Assembly: GCF_019285735.1 (NCBI RefSeq)
Contig: NZ_CP079107.1
Coordinates: 1,736,001 to 1,800,000, forward strand
Direction of reading: 5' to 3'
Source: Paeniglutamicibacter sp. Y32M11
GTDB lineage: Bacteria > Actinomycetota > Actinomycetes > Actinomycetales > Micrococcaceae
Length of the DNA stretch: 64,000 bases
Shown here: piece by piece, positions 44,191-53,246 of the stretch
How positions within the stretch are numbered: position 1 is the stretch's first letter
Layout: each line of letters opens with the position of its first letter
Translations under genes and position numbers: made by a program
Notes under the pieces: generated by a model
Databases searched by the model: none
Told to the model about the DNA's origin: nothing
The model's input: only the letters and a program-made list of their open reading frames with translations

Positions 44191-45906
44191 ATGACACAGG
44201 CAACTCACACCCCGGCCAACACCCGGCCCACCCGCCCGGCGGGTAAACCGCACGGACAGTGGAAGATTGATGGCACCGAGCCGCTGAACGCCAACGAGGC
44301 GTTTAAGGCCGATGACAACGGGCTGAATGTGCGCGAGCGCATCGAAAACGTCTATGTGCACGGAGGATTCGACTCCATCGAACCCGACGACTTGCACGGC
44401 CGCTTCCGCTGGTGGGGTCTTTACACCCAGCGGAAGCCCGGCATCGATGGTGGGCGCACCGCAACACTTGAGCCACACGAACTCGAAGACCGCTACTTCA
44501 TGCTGCGCGTGCGCATCGATGGTGGAACCCTGAGCACGACGCAGCTGCGCACCATCGGGGAAATTTCCCGCGACTTTGCCCGCGACAGCGCGGATGTGAC
44601 GGACCGGCAGAACATTCAGCTGCACTGGATCGACGTGGTCGATGTCCCAGAAATCTGGCGCCGACTCGAGGCCGTGGGACTGGACACCACCGAGGCCTGT
44701 GGAGACGTACCGCGGGTGATTCTCGGTTCCCCCGTCGCCGGCATCGCGAAGGACGAGCTGCTGGATCCGACCGGCGTCATCGCCGAAATTCGCGAGCGCT
44801 TCATCGGGGACCCCGAGCTGGCGAACCTGCCGCGAAAATTCAAGACCGCCATCTCCGGGCACCCCTCTCAGGATGTGGTGCACGAAATTAACGACATCTC
44901 GCTGATCGCCGTGAATCACCCGGAGCTCGGTCCCGGTTATGACCTGTGGGTGGGCGGCGGATTATCCACCAGTGCCAGGTTGGCCGAACGCCTCGGGGCG
45001 TTTGTGAGCCCGGAGCGTGCCGCGGAGGTATGGCTCGGCGTTGTCTCGATCTTCCGCGACTACGGCTACCGTCGCCTGCGTAACAAGGCTCGGCTGAAGT
45101 ACCTGATGAACGACTGGGGGCCGGCTCGCTTCCGCGAGGTACTGGAAAACGAGTACCTGGGTTATGCGCTGCCCGACGGTCCGGTGCCGCCCAGGCCCAC
45201 CACTCCCGGGGACCACGTGGGAATCCACGAGCAGAAGGACGGGCGCTACTTCATTGGTGCCTCGCCCAACGCGGGCCGGCTCTCCGGCACGCTACTGCTT
45301 CAGCTGGCCGATCTTTTGGAACGCCACGGCTCCCAGCGTATGCGCACCACCCCGCACCAAAAACTGCTCGCCCTGGACATTCCCGCCGCGTCGGTGACGG
45401 CGGCCGCAGCGGAGTTGGACGCGCTGGGGTTGGCCACGGCGCCCTCGATCTTCCGCCGCTCGGCCATCGCCTGCACCGGCATCGAGTACTGCAAACTGGC
45501 GATTGTTGATACCAAGGACACCACCATCGCCGCGGTGGCCGAACTGGAGGAACGCTTCGCCGCCAAAACGGCGGTGCGCTTGCCGGCAGCCCTCTCGCTG
45601 CACGTGAACGGTTGCCCCAACTCCTGCGCCCGCATCCAGACCGCCGACATCGGGTTGAAGGGGCAGCTGTTGCCCGATGGCAACGGTGGGATGAGTCCCG
45701 GATTCCAGGTTCACCTGGGCGGGGGACTGGCCTCCAGCGCACGAGCGGAGGCCGGCCTGGGCCGCACCGTGCGCGGGCTTAAAGTCACCGCAGATGAGTT
45801 GCCGAACTACATCGAACGGGTGTTGGAAAACTACTCGGCAGGGTCCACCGAGGGCGAATCCTTCGCCACCTGGTCCCACCGAGCCGCCGATGAGGAAGTC
45901 CTATGA
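44191..45906 (+). CDS. sir: Ferredoxin-dependent sulfite reductase (siroheme/4Fe-4S)
   Basis: A 571-residue assimilatory reductase taking six electrons from ferredoxin to turn sulfite into sulfide. The [4Fe-4S]-siroheme ligands are C428 and C434 (CTGIEYC) and C475 and C479 (NGCPNSC). The two ferrodoxin-like halves are seen in RDSADVTDRQNIQLHWI and GRYFIGASPNAGRLSG. Nitrite reductases share this fold; the following cysH-cysD-cysN genes fix the role as sulfite reduction. Start ATG 44191; an in-frame GTG lies 6 nt earlier. The stop overlaps cysH by 4 nt. Confidence 0.95.
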   Translation: MTQATHTPANTRPTRPAGKPHGQWKIDGTEPLNANEAFKADDNGLNVRERIENVYVHGGFDSIEPDDLHGRFRWWGLYTQRKPGIDGGRTATLEPHELEDRYFMLRVRIDGGTLSTTQLRTIGEISRDFARDSADVTDRQNIQLHWIDVVDVPEIWRRLEAVGLDTTEACGDVPRVILGSPVAGIAKDELLDPTGVIAEIRERFIGDPELANLPRKFKTAISGHPSQDVVHEINDISLIAVNHPELGPGYDLWVGGGLSTSARLAERLGAFVSPERAAEVWLGVVSIFRDYGYRRLRNKARLKYLMNDWGPARFREVLENEYLGYALPDGPVPPRPTTPGDHVGIHEQKDGRYFIGASPNAGRLSGTLLLQLADLLERHGSQRMRTTPHQKLLALDIPAASVTAAAAELDALGLATAPSIFRRSAIACTGIEYCKLAIVDTKDTTIAAVAELEERFAAKTAVRLPAALSLHVNGCPNSCARIQTADIGLKGQLLPDGNGGMSPGFQVHLGGGLASSARAEAGLGRTVRGLKVTADELPNYIERVLENYSAGSTEGESFATWSHRAADEEVL

Positions 45907-46625
45907 GCACCACCAAGCCAAAGTCCGCCGACGTATTAGCCGCCGACCGCGCGCTGGCCGAAGCCGGTGCCGCCGAATTGGGGTTTGACGCCTCCGCCAC
46001 CGAGGTCATCGCCTGGGTGGCACAAAACTTCACCACCGCGCAGGTGGCCGTCGCCTGCTCGATGGCCGATGCCGTCCTCCCGGCGGTGGTTGCCGAACAA
46101 CTCCCGGGGGTCGATGTGCTCTTCCTGGAGACCGGCTATCACTTCCCCGAAACCCACGCGACCCGCAATGAGGTGGCCGCCACCCTAGACGTGAGGATCA
46201 TCGATGTGCTGCCGGTGCGTACCGTCGCGCAGCAGGATGCCGAATGGGGACCCAAACTGCATCAGCGCGATCCCGCCGCCTGCTGCAAGCTGCGCAAGAT
46301 GGAGCCACTGGCCAAGGCGCTTGCCGGCTACCGGCTCTGGTTCACCGGAGTGCGCCGCGAGGAGGCACCGACGCGCACCAACACCCCGCTGATCACCTGG
46401 GATCAGGCGCACTCGTTGATCAAGGTCAACCCGCTGGCCGCCTGGAACGTCGATGAGCTCACCGGCTACGCCGCGGCCAACAGCGTCCCGGTGAACCTGC
46501 TGCTGACTAACGGCTACCCGTCGATCGGCTGTGCCCCGTGCACCGCCCCGGTGGCCGACGGTGACGATCCGCGCGCCGGCCGTTGGGCCGGGGTTGCCAA
46601 GACCGAATGCGGTATCCACCAATGA
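45903..46625 (+). CDS. cysH: Adenylyl-sulfate (APS) reductase CysH
   Basis: A 240-residue reductase converting APS to sulfite and AMP. It has the CC...CxxC set C127, C128, C210 and C213 that binds a [4Fe-4S] cluster, which marks the APS-using (bacterial/plant-like) form over the cluster-free PAPS form. The catalytic C236 is in the C-terminal ECGIHQ. The absence of cysC (APS kinase) in the operon agrees with direct use of APS. It overlaps sir by 4 nt; its stop also overlaps an ATG at 46622. Confidence 0.95.
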   Translation: MSTTKPKSADVLAADRALAEAGAAELGFDASATEVIAWVAQNFTTAQVAVACSMADAVLPAVVAEQLPGVDVLFLETGYHFPETHATRNEVAATLDVRIIDVLPVRTVAQQDAEWGPKLHQRDPAACCKLRKMEPLAKALAGYRLWFTGVRREEAPTRTNTPLITWDQAHSLIKVNPLAAWNVDELTGYAAANSVPVNLLLTNGYPSIGCAPCTAPVADGDDPRAGRWAGVAKTECGIHQ

Positions 46626-46672
46626 GCCTGGCCCGCACCCCCTACCAGTATCCACTTTCGAAGGAGTCCGAG

Positions 46673-47626
46673 ATGAGCAGCACCGCACCGGGGATCGCCC
46701 CACCGCTCGGTCGCGCGCAGCAAAGCGCCACGCCGGCCACCGACGTGCTCAATGCGTTGGAAGCAGAATCCATCCACATCCTGCGCGAAGTGGTGGCCGA
46801 GTTTGAACGTCCGGCCATGCTGTTCTCCGGCGGAAAGGATTCGGTGGTGATGTTGCACCTGGCCACCAAGGCCTTCTGGCCCGGAGTTGTTCCCTTCCCG
46901 GTGCTGCACGTGGACACCGGGCACAACTTCGATGAGGTCATCGAGTTCCGCGATCGCACGGTCAGTGAGCTGGGGCTGCGCCTGGAGGTGGCGCGCGTGC
47001 AGGATTACATCGACGATGGCCGGCTCTCCGAACGTGCCGATGGCACAAGGAACCCACTGCAAACCACGCCGCTGCTGGACGCCATCGCCGAGCATAAATT
47101 TGACGTGCTTTTTGGTGGCGGACGCCGCGACGAGGACAAGGCCCGAGCCAAGGAACGGATCCTCTCGCTGCGCGACGAGTTTGGCCAGTGGGATCCGCGC
47201 AACCAGCGCCCCGAACTGTGGAACCTGTACAACGGGCGCCACACCGCGGGACAACACGTGCGCGCCTTCCCCATCAGCAACTGGACCGAACTGGACATCT
47301 GGCGCTACATCGAGCGCGAAAACATCGCCCTTCCCTCCCTCTACTACGCCCACGAACGTGAGGTTTTTGAACACGCCGGGATGTGGCGGGCCGTGGGCGA
47401 ATTCAGCGCCCCTGGCCCCGGGGTTGTGAGAGAGCACAAGACGGTGCGCTACCGCACCGTGGGGGACATGTCCTGCACCGGTGCGGTGCTCTCGGAGGCC
47501 AACACCACCTCGGAGGTGATCCGCGAGGTCGCCACCACCACCATCACCGAACGCGGGGCCACCCGGGCCGATGATCGCATCTCCGAGGCCGCCATGGAAG
47601 ATCGCAAGAAGGATGGGTATTTCTAA
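46673..47626 (+). CDS. cysD: Sulfate adenylyltransferase subunit 2 CysD
   Basis: A 317-residue PP-loop ATP pyrophosphatase-type subunit that joins sulfate and ATP to form APS. The PP-loop is AMLFSGGKDSVVMLHLATKA, and FPVLHVDTGHNFDEVIEFRD follows the family closely; the end is DRISEAAMEDRKKDGYF. The start at ATG 46673 has AAGGAG 6 nt upstream and is preferred over ATG 46622, which overlaps the cysH stop and would add 17 residues. Its stop codon shares a base with the cysN start, so the two subunits are coupled. Confidence 0.95.
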   Translation: MSSTAPGIAPPLGRAQQSATPATDVLNALEAESIHILREVVAEFERPAMLFSGGKDSVVMLHLATKAFWPGVVPFPVLHVDTGHNFDEVIEFRDRTVSELGLRLEVARVQDYIDDGRLSERADGTRNPLQTTPLLDAIAEHKFDVLFGGGRRDEDKARAKERILSLRDEFGQWDPRNQRPELWNLYNGRHTAGQHVRAFPISNWTELDIWRYIERENIALPSLYYAHEREVFEHAGMWRAVGEFSAPGPGVVREHKTVRYRTVGDMSCTGAVLSEANTTSEVIREVATTTITERGATRADDRISEAAMEDRKKDGYF

Positions 47627-48996
47627 TGAGCACCACGAACCTGGACAGCACCACCGGCAACACCAACACCGCGCAGCTCGGTCGCCGCGGACTCTTCCGC
47701 TTCGCCACCGCCGGCTCGGTGGATGACGGCAAATCAACACTCGTGGGTCGACTGCTGCACGACGCCAAGGTGGTCCTCGCCGACACCCTGGAAACCCTGG
47801 CGCGCACCTCCGCGGCCAACGGTTTCGGCGGCGGGGACGGCACCCTGGATCTGGCGTTGCTCACCGATGGGTTGCGCGCCGAACGCGAACAGGGCATCAC
47901 CATCGACGTGGCCTACCGCTACTTCTCCACCGGCGAGCGCTCCTTTGTGCTCGCCGACTGCCCGGGACACGTGCAGTACACCCGCAATACCGTCACCGGG
48001 GCCTCGACCGCCGACGCCGCCATCGTCCTCATCGACGCCCGCAAGGGCGTGCTGGAGCAGACCCGGCGCCACCTAGGCGTCATTGGCCTGCTGCGGGTGC
48101 CCAACGTGATCATCGCGGTGAACAAGATTGACCTGATTGATTACGATGCGGACCGCTTCGCGAGCATCGCCGCGGACGTGGCACGGGTTGCCGCGGGGCT
48201 GGGCCTGCCGACCCCGCACACGCTGCCGGTCTCCGCGCTGGTGGGCGATAACGTGGTGGCCCGCTCGGCACACACTCCCTGGTACACCGGGGACACGTTG
48301 TTGGGGCTGCTCGAATCTCTGCCCACCCGCGATGAGCAGGACACCGTGGCCGAGGACTTCCGCTTCCCGGTCCAGCTGGTCTTGCGCCCCCAGGGCGCGC
48401 TGGCGCCGGGGTTGGACGCCGGGGACTTCCGCGACTACCGCGCCTATGCCGGATCCATCGCCGCCGGCTCCATCACCGTGGGGGACCCGGTCACCATCGC
48501 CACCCCCGGGCAACCACGCCGGGAAACCACCATCGTGGGGATCGACGCCGCGGGGGTGGCCCTGAATTCGGCCAGCGCGCCGACCTCCGTGGCGTTGCGG
48601 CTGAAAGATGAGCTGGACATCGCCCGTGGGGATACCATCGCCGCGGCCGGCACCCTGCCCGACTCCTCTGTGGATCTGTACGCGCAGCTGTGCTGGCTGG
48701 CGCCTTTGCCGCTGCGTTCCGGGGCCACGGTGATCATCAAACACGGCAGTGCCACGGTGCGCGCCAAGCTCACCCGGATCCGCGGGAAGTTGGATCTGGA
48801 GGACTTCGGATTGCTGCCCACCGCGACGCTGGAGCTGAACGACATTGGCGCGGTGGTGCTGCGCTTGGCCCGCGAATTACCCACCGAGCCCTATGTCCGG
48901 CACCACCGGACCGGAGCGTTTTTGGTGATTGATCCGCAGAGCGGGAACACTCTGGCCGCCGGTCTGGTGGACGAAGCCCCGAAGACCGCGGGCTAA
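47626..48996 (+). CDS. cysN: Sulfate adenylyltransferase subunit 1 CysN (GTPase)
   Basis: A 456-residue EF-Tu-like GTPase that powers APS synthesis by CysD. G motifs are all present: GSVDDGKSTLVGRLLHD (about residues 29-45), DCPGHVQYTRN and NKIDLIDYD. The C-terminal beta-barrel domains follow. There is no CysC kinase domain fused at the end, in line with the APS-dependent CysH. It begins within the cysD stop codon (TAATG). 64 nt separate it from the ABC transporter genes, and AAGGAGAG restarts translation there. Confidence 0.95.
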   Translation: MSTTNLDSTTGNTNTAQLGRRGLFRFATAGSVDDGKSTLVGRLLHDAKVVLADTLETLARTSAANGFGGGDGTLDLALLTDGLRAEREQGITIDVAYRYFSTGERSFVLADCPGHVQYTRNTVTGASTADAAIVLIDARKGVLEQTRRHLGVIGLLRVPNVIIAVNKIDLIDYDADRFASIAADVARVAAGLGLPTPHTLPVSALVGDNVVARSAHTPWYTGDTLLGLLESLPTRDEQDTVAEDFRFPVQLVLRPQGALAPGLDAGDFRDYRAYAGSIAAGSITVGDPVTIATPGQPRRETTIVGIDAAGVALNSASAPTSVALRLKDELDIARGDTIAAAGTLPDSSVDLYAQLCWLAPLPLRSGATVIIKHGSATVRAKLTRIRGKLDLEDFGLLPTATLELNDIGAVVLRLARELPTEPYVRHHRTGAFLVIDPQSGNTLAAGLVDEAPKTAG

Positions 48997-49060
48997 CACC
49001 CGCCATGCTGCGGGCCGTTGGCCGCAGGTCATAAATCTGGATTACGAAGGAGAGCTGTTC

Positions 49061-50188
49061 ATGGATACCACCAGGTACACCGCCGCGGCGCAGACCACCG
49101 GGCCCGCCCGCCGGGCGCTACTTGCCGGCGGCACCGGGCTGCTGGGCCTGTTGGTGCTCGGAGCCGCTACCACCACCACCGTGCCGCGGCCCGGATCCAC
49201 CGCCACGACTCCCGCCACCGCTGCCACCACGTTGCGCTTGGGCTACTTCGCCAACCTCACCCACGCCCCGGCGCTGGTGGGTCAGGCCAAGGGCCTTTTT
49301 GCCGCGGAACTTGCCGGTTCCGGGACCACCGTGGCCACCAGCATCTTCGGTGCGGGTCCGGCCGCCGTGGAGGCGCTGAATGCCGGCGCCATCGACGCCG
49401 CCTATCTGGGGCCCAACCCGGCCCTCGCGGCCTACGCCTCCAGCGGTGGGCGCGGATTGCGGGTGCTGGCCGGCGCCGCGGCCGGTGGTGCCCAATTGGT
49501 GGTGCGTGAGGAATTGGCCGATGCCGCGCGCGGCGATGTTGGTGTCCTGCGCGGTGCCACACTGGCCACCCCGCAGCTGGGCGGCACTCAGGATGTCGCC
49601 CTGCGGACCTGGTTGACCGCGCAGGGACTCGGTACCGATGTGCGTGGCGGGGAGGTGTCCATCACCCCGACGGCCAACGCGCAGACCCTGGAACTCTTCC
49701 GCTCCGGGGCCATCGACGGGGCCTGGCTGCCCGAACCCTGGGCCTCGCGGTTGGTGCTGGAGGCCGGCGCCGCGGTGTTAGTCGATGAGGCGCAGCTCTG
49801 GGATGGGGCAGAAACCGGTGCGCCGGGACTCTTCCCCACCACGGTGCTCGCCGTCTCCCCAAACTTCGCCGCCGCTCACCCGCTGACGGTTGACGCCCTG
49901 CTGCGGGGCCACCTTGCCGCCCTGCACTGGCTGAACACCGCAGATCGTCGAGAGGTCAGCGAGTTGTTGAATGCCGAGCTGTCCGCGAGTGCCGGGGCTC
50001 CGCTGGCCCCAAAAGTGATCAACCGGGCGCTGAGCTCGCTGAGCTTTACCGCCGACCCGCTGGCCGGGGCCTACCCGCGCCTGCTCCAAAATGCCGTGGA
50101 TGCGTCCCTGGCCGAATCCGCCAACCTCGATGCCCTGGTGGATGACTCCTTCCTGGCCCGGGCACGCAAGGAGCGAGCGGGCGCATGA
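49061..50188 (+). CDS. SsuA-like ABC transporter substrate-binding protein
   Basis: A 375-residue periplasmic-binding-type protein of the SsuA/TauA/NrtA group: LRLGYFANLTHAPALVGQAK, GAGPAAVEALNAGAIDAAYL, and DGAWLPEPWASRLV. The N-terminus has a hydrophobic export signal preceded by RR (ARRALLAGG), but the expected lipobox cysteine is absent (LLVLGAATTTT), so normal lipoprotein anchoring is not predicted. ATG 49061 has GAAGGAGAG 8 nt upstream. Position in the cys operon without an SsuD monooxygenase leaves the substrate open: sulfonate, taurine, or sulfate itself. Confidence 0.85.
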   Translation: MDTTRYTAAAQTTGPARRALLAGGTGLLGLLVLGAATTTTVPRPGSTATTPATAATTLRLGYFANLTHAPALVGQAKGLFAAELAGSGTTVATSIFGAGPAAVEALNAGAIDAAYLGPNPALAAYASSGGRGLRVLAGAAAGGAQLVVREELADAARGDVGVLRGATLATPQLGGTQDVALRTWLTAQGLGTDVRGGEVSITPTANAQTLELFRSGAIDGAWLPEPWASRLVLEAGAAVLVDEAQLWDGAETGAPGLFPTTVLAVSPNFAAAHPLTVDALLRGHLAALHWLNTADRREVSELLNAELSASAGAPLAPKVINRALSSLSFTADPLAGAYPRLLQNAVDASLAESANLDALVDDSFLARARKERAGA

Positions 50189-50907
50189 GCATCCTCATCG
50201 AGAAACTCTCCAAGGACTACGGTGGAGCCCCGGTGCTCTCCTCGATCACCACCAGCATCGCGCAGGGGGAATTTGTGGCGGTGCTGGGCGCATCGGGCTG
50301 CGGCAAATCCACCCTGCTGAACATCGTCGCCGGTCTTGAGCCACCCACCGCCGGAGCCGTCACGGTGCCGGCGGGCGGAGCCGCCTTTATGTTCCAGGAT
50401 GCGGCCCTGCTGCCCTGGCTCACCGCACGGGCCAACATCGAACTCGCCCTTCAATTGCGCGGGGTGCCGCGCGCGCAGCGCAAGGACCAGGCACAAGAAC
50501 TCCTGGAACTGGTCCACCTGGGCGACGCCGGATCCAAACGCCCCCACGAACTCTCCGGTGGCATGCGCCAGCGGGCCTCCCTGGCCCGCGCACTGGGTCA
50601 GGACAAGCCGGTGCTGCTGATGGATGAACCGTTTGCCGCCCTGGATGCGATCACCCGGGATTTGCTGCACGAGGAACTGGAACGGATCTGGCTGGCGCAA
50701 CGGCGCACCGTGCTCTTTGTGACCCACAATGTGCGTGAGGCGGTACGGCTGGGCCAGCGTGTTCTGCTGCTCTCCTCACGCCCCGGACGCCTAGCCGCGC
50801 AATGGGACATCGACCCCATGGTGCGCAGAGATCCAGCCGCCCAAGCGGCACTGACCCGGGAGATCACCCAGGCACTACGCGAGGAGATCCGCCATCATGC
50901 CCACTAG
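50185..50907 (+). CDS. SsuB-like ABC transporter ATP-binding protein
   Basis: A 240-residue ATPase of the nitrate/sulfonate/taurine importer class. Walker A is GASGCGKSTLLN (from about residue 35), the Q-loop region is FMFQDAALLPWLTA, the signature LSGGMRQRASLARAL and Walker B VLLMDEPFAALD, followed by the switch histidine in LFVTHNVREAVRL. FQD...LLPW is typical of the SsuB/TauB group. It overlaps the binding-protein gene by 4 nt and the permease gene by 11 nt. Confidence 0.93.
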   Translation: MSILIEKLSKDYGGAPVLSSITTSIAQGEFVAVLGASGCGKSTLLNIVAGLEPPTAGAVTVPAGGAAFMFQDAALLPWLTARANIELALQLRGVPRAQRKDQAQELLELVHLGDAGSKRPHELSGGMRQRASLARALGQDKPVLLMDEPFAALDAITRDLLHEELERIWLAQRRTVLFVTHNVREAVRLGQRVLLLSSRPGRLAAQWDIDPMVRRDPAAQAALTREITQALREEIRHHAH

Positions 50908-51805
50908 CCCCACCCTCTCCGGAGCACCGCGTACGCGGAGTGAGGCGCCGGAAACCGACACCCTGCGGGAACTCGAGGCGGGCCTCGACTCGCTTCAGGA
51001 CGCCCCCGTCGCAACGCGTTCTAACGCCGGACGGATTCTTTTGCCCGTGGGTACCGTGCTGGGACTGCTGAGCCTGTGGCAATTGGCCGCCTGGTTCGGC
51101 TCCCCACGCGAAGACCTGTTCCCCGGCCCGCTGCAGGTGCTGGGCACCGCCGGCGAGCTGGCGTCCGATGGGCGCCTGGGCGAAGCGATTGGCACCTCGC
51201 TGCAGCGTGGGGTGCTCGGCTTCCTGTTGGCCCTGGCCATCGGCACGCCGCTGGGTCTGCTGCTCGCCGGGGTCCCGATGCTGCGCCGCGGCATCGGCCC
51301 GCTGATCTCCGGACTGCAGGTCCTGCCGTCCGTGGCCTGGGTGCCGGCCGCCATCATCTGGTTTGGCCTCACCGACGCCACCGTCTACTTTGTGGTGCTG
51401 ATGGGCGCCACCCCATCGATTATCAACGGGCTACTCTCCGGGGTTGATACCGTCCCGCCGCAATACCGGCGCCTCGGCACGGTGCTGGGTGCCAGCCGCC
51501 TGCAGGGCCTGCTGCGCATCGTTTTGCCAGCAGCACTGCCCGGCTACCTCGCCGGACTCAAACAGGGCTGGGCGTTTTCCTGGCGCTCGTTGATGGCCGC
51601 GGAGATCATCGCGGTGGGCGGATCGATCGGCTTTGGCCTCGGTTCGCTGCTGCAACAGGGCCGGGATCTGTCCCACATGGCCATGGTGGTCTCCGCGATC
51701 CTGGCCATCCTCATTGTGGGCATCGCCATCGAACTGCTGGTCTTCGCCCCACTGGAGCGCAGATTGCTGCGCCGCCGCGGACTAGCACCGGGTGCCTCAC
51801 GATGA
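50897..51805 (+). CDS. SsuC-like ABC transporter permease
   Basis: A 302-residue permease with about six hydrophobic segments after a ~45-residue polar N-terminus. The importer EAA-like loop is YRRLGTVLGASRLQGLLRIV, and QVLPSVAWVPAAIIWFGLTD and GSIGFGLGSLLQQGRDL are typical of the SsuC/TauC group. It overlaps the ATPase gene by 11 nt. It completes a one-permease (homodimeric) importer with the two preceding genes. Its stop overlaps a possible ATG (51802) of the next gene. Confidence 0.93.
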   Translation: MPTSPTLSGAPRTRSEAPETDTLRELEAGLDSLQDAPVATRSNAGRILLPVGTVLGLLSLWQLAAWFGSPREDLFPGPLQVLGTAGELASDGRLGEAIGTSLQRGVLGFLLALAIGTPLGLLLAGVPMLRRGIGPLISGLQVLPSVAWVPAAIIWFGLTDATVYFVVLMGATPSIINGLLSGVDTVPPQYRRLGTVLGASRLQGLLRIVLPAALPGYLAGLKQGWAFSWRSLMAAEIIAVGGSIGFGLGSLLQQGRDLSHMAMVVSAILAILIVGIAIELLVFAPLERRLLRRRGLAPGASR

Positions 51806-51849
51806 GTCAGCACCACCAACACGCACATCACGAAGCGAAGGAAGAACCC

Positions 51850-53148
51850 ATGTCAGCATCGGCGAGCGAGCCCATCCACCCGCTAGCGCTGCGCCTTCGG
51901 GGCAAGGCCGTCCTCTGTGTCGGAGCCGGAAAGGTGGCCCACCGTCGGCTGAGTGCCCTGCTTGAGGCCGGCGCACGTATCACCGTCATCGCCCCCGCAG
52001 CGGTACCGGAGATCGGTGCCCTGGCCGAGGCCGGGGCGCTGACCTGGCGCCGGCGAGGTTATGAGCCCGGGGACCTGGAGGGCATGTGGCTGGTCCACAC
52101 CGCCACCGGGGACCCAGCGTTGGACGCCCGGGTGAGTCACGATGCCGAAGAACAACGAATCTGGTGCATCAACGCCGCCGATGCCCGGGCCTCCAGCGCC
52201 TGGACCCCGGCGATTACCCGGACCAGCGAGGGAATCACCATCGCGGTGAGCGCCGGCGGAGATCCGCGCCGCGCCGCCGGACTGCGCAACGCCATCGCCC
52301 TGGCCGCTGACACCGGATTACTGCCGCTGCGCCGCCGGCGCACCGGCAGCGGATCGGTGGCCCTGGTCGGTGGCGGCCCGGGGGATCCCGGGCTGATCAC
52401 CGTCACCGGGCGCCGGTTGCTGGCGGCCGCCGATGTGGTGGTGGCCGACCGGCTGGGCCCGCGCGCCCTGCTGAGCGAGCTGGACGCTGCGGTGAAAATC
52501 ATCGAGGTCGGCAAGGCCCCGGGCGACCACCTGGCCACCCAGGATCAGATCAACGAGGTACTGGTGCGTGAGGCCCGTGCGGGAAACCGCGTCGTGCGAC
52601 TCAAGGGCGGGGACCCGTTTGTCCTGGGCCGCGGCGGAGAAGAAGCAGCCTATTGCCGGGCCCACGGCGTATCGGTGGAGGTCGTCTCGGGCGTCACCAG
52701 CGCCATCTCGGTTCCCGCAGCCGCCGGTATCCCCGTCACGCATCGCGGTGTGGCTACCGGATTCTCGATGGCCACCGGGCACGACGAGCTGTGCGAACTG
52801 CCCGCACGGGCCGATCACACGCTGGTTCTGCTGATGGGGGTGGGGCGCCTGGAACGCAATGCCGCCACCCTGCTGGGCCGTGGTTTGGCTGCCGACACCC
52901 CGGTGGCCATCATCGAACGTGGGTACAGCCCCGACCAACGCGTGACCATCGGAGATCTGGGCACCATTGCCGCCACGGCCACCCGCATCGGGGTGGCAAA
53001 CCCTGCGGTGATCGTGATCGGCGACGTGGTGCGGCTCAGCCCGCACGCCGCCGGAATCCTGGAGCCACTCCAGCAGCCAGCCGCCGCCGTATCCCACGCC
53101 ATCGATGTGACTCGGGTGCGGCACCGCGTGCCACAGCCCGTCGGCTGA
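51850..53148 (+). CDS. Siroheme synthesis fusion: precorrin-2 dehydrogenase plus uroporphyrinogen-III methyltransferase
   Basis: A 432-residue two-domain protein. Residues ~10-155 form a Rossmann precorrin-2 dehydrogenase domain (GKAVLCVGAGKVAHRRLSAL). Residues ~170-410 form the SAM-dependent methyltransferase (VALVGGGPGDPGLITVTGRR, RLKGGDPFVLGRGGEEA, VVSGVTSAISVPAAAGIPVT). It converts uroporphyrinogen III to sirohydrochlorin; the separate chelatase at 43377 adds iron, so the operon can make siroheme for its own sulfite reductase. It lacks the chelatase part found in CysG. ATG 51850 follows AAGGAAG; ATG 51802 overlaps the permease stop and would add a His-rich leader. Confidence 0.92.
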   Translation: MSASASEPIHPLALRLRGKAVLCVGAGKVAHRRLSALLEAGARITVIAPAAVPEIGALAEAGALTWRRRGYEPGDLEGMWLVHTATGDPALDARVSHDAEEQRIWCINAADARASSAWTPAITRTSEGITIAVSAGGDPRRAAGLRNAIALAADTGLLPLRRRRTGSGSVALVGGGPGDPGLITVTGRRLLAAADVVVADRLGPRALLSELDAAVKIIEVGKAPGDHLATQDQINEVLVREARAGNRVVRLKGGDPFVLGRGGEEAAYCRAHGVSVEVVSGVTSAISVPAAAGIPVTHRGVATGFSMATGHDELCELPARADHTLVLLMGVGRLERNAATLLGRGLAADTPVAIIERGYSPDQRVTIGDLGTIAATATRIGVANPAVIVIGDVVRLSPHAAGILEPLQQPAAAVSHAIDVTRVRHRVPQPVG

Positions 53149-53246
53149 GAGTTCCCGGAACGGCTCGTTATCACCACTCGGCAGTAGACCGCCGAAAAGT
53201 ACCACTACCTACCTCGAATCTTTAGCTACTTAGGAGAACGCCCGTC

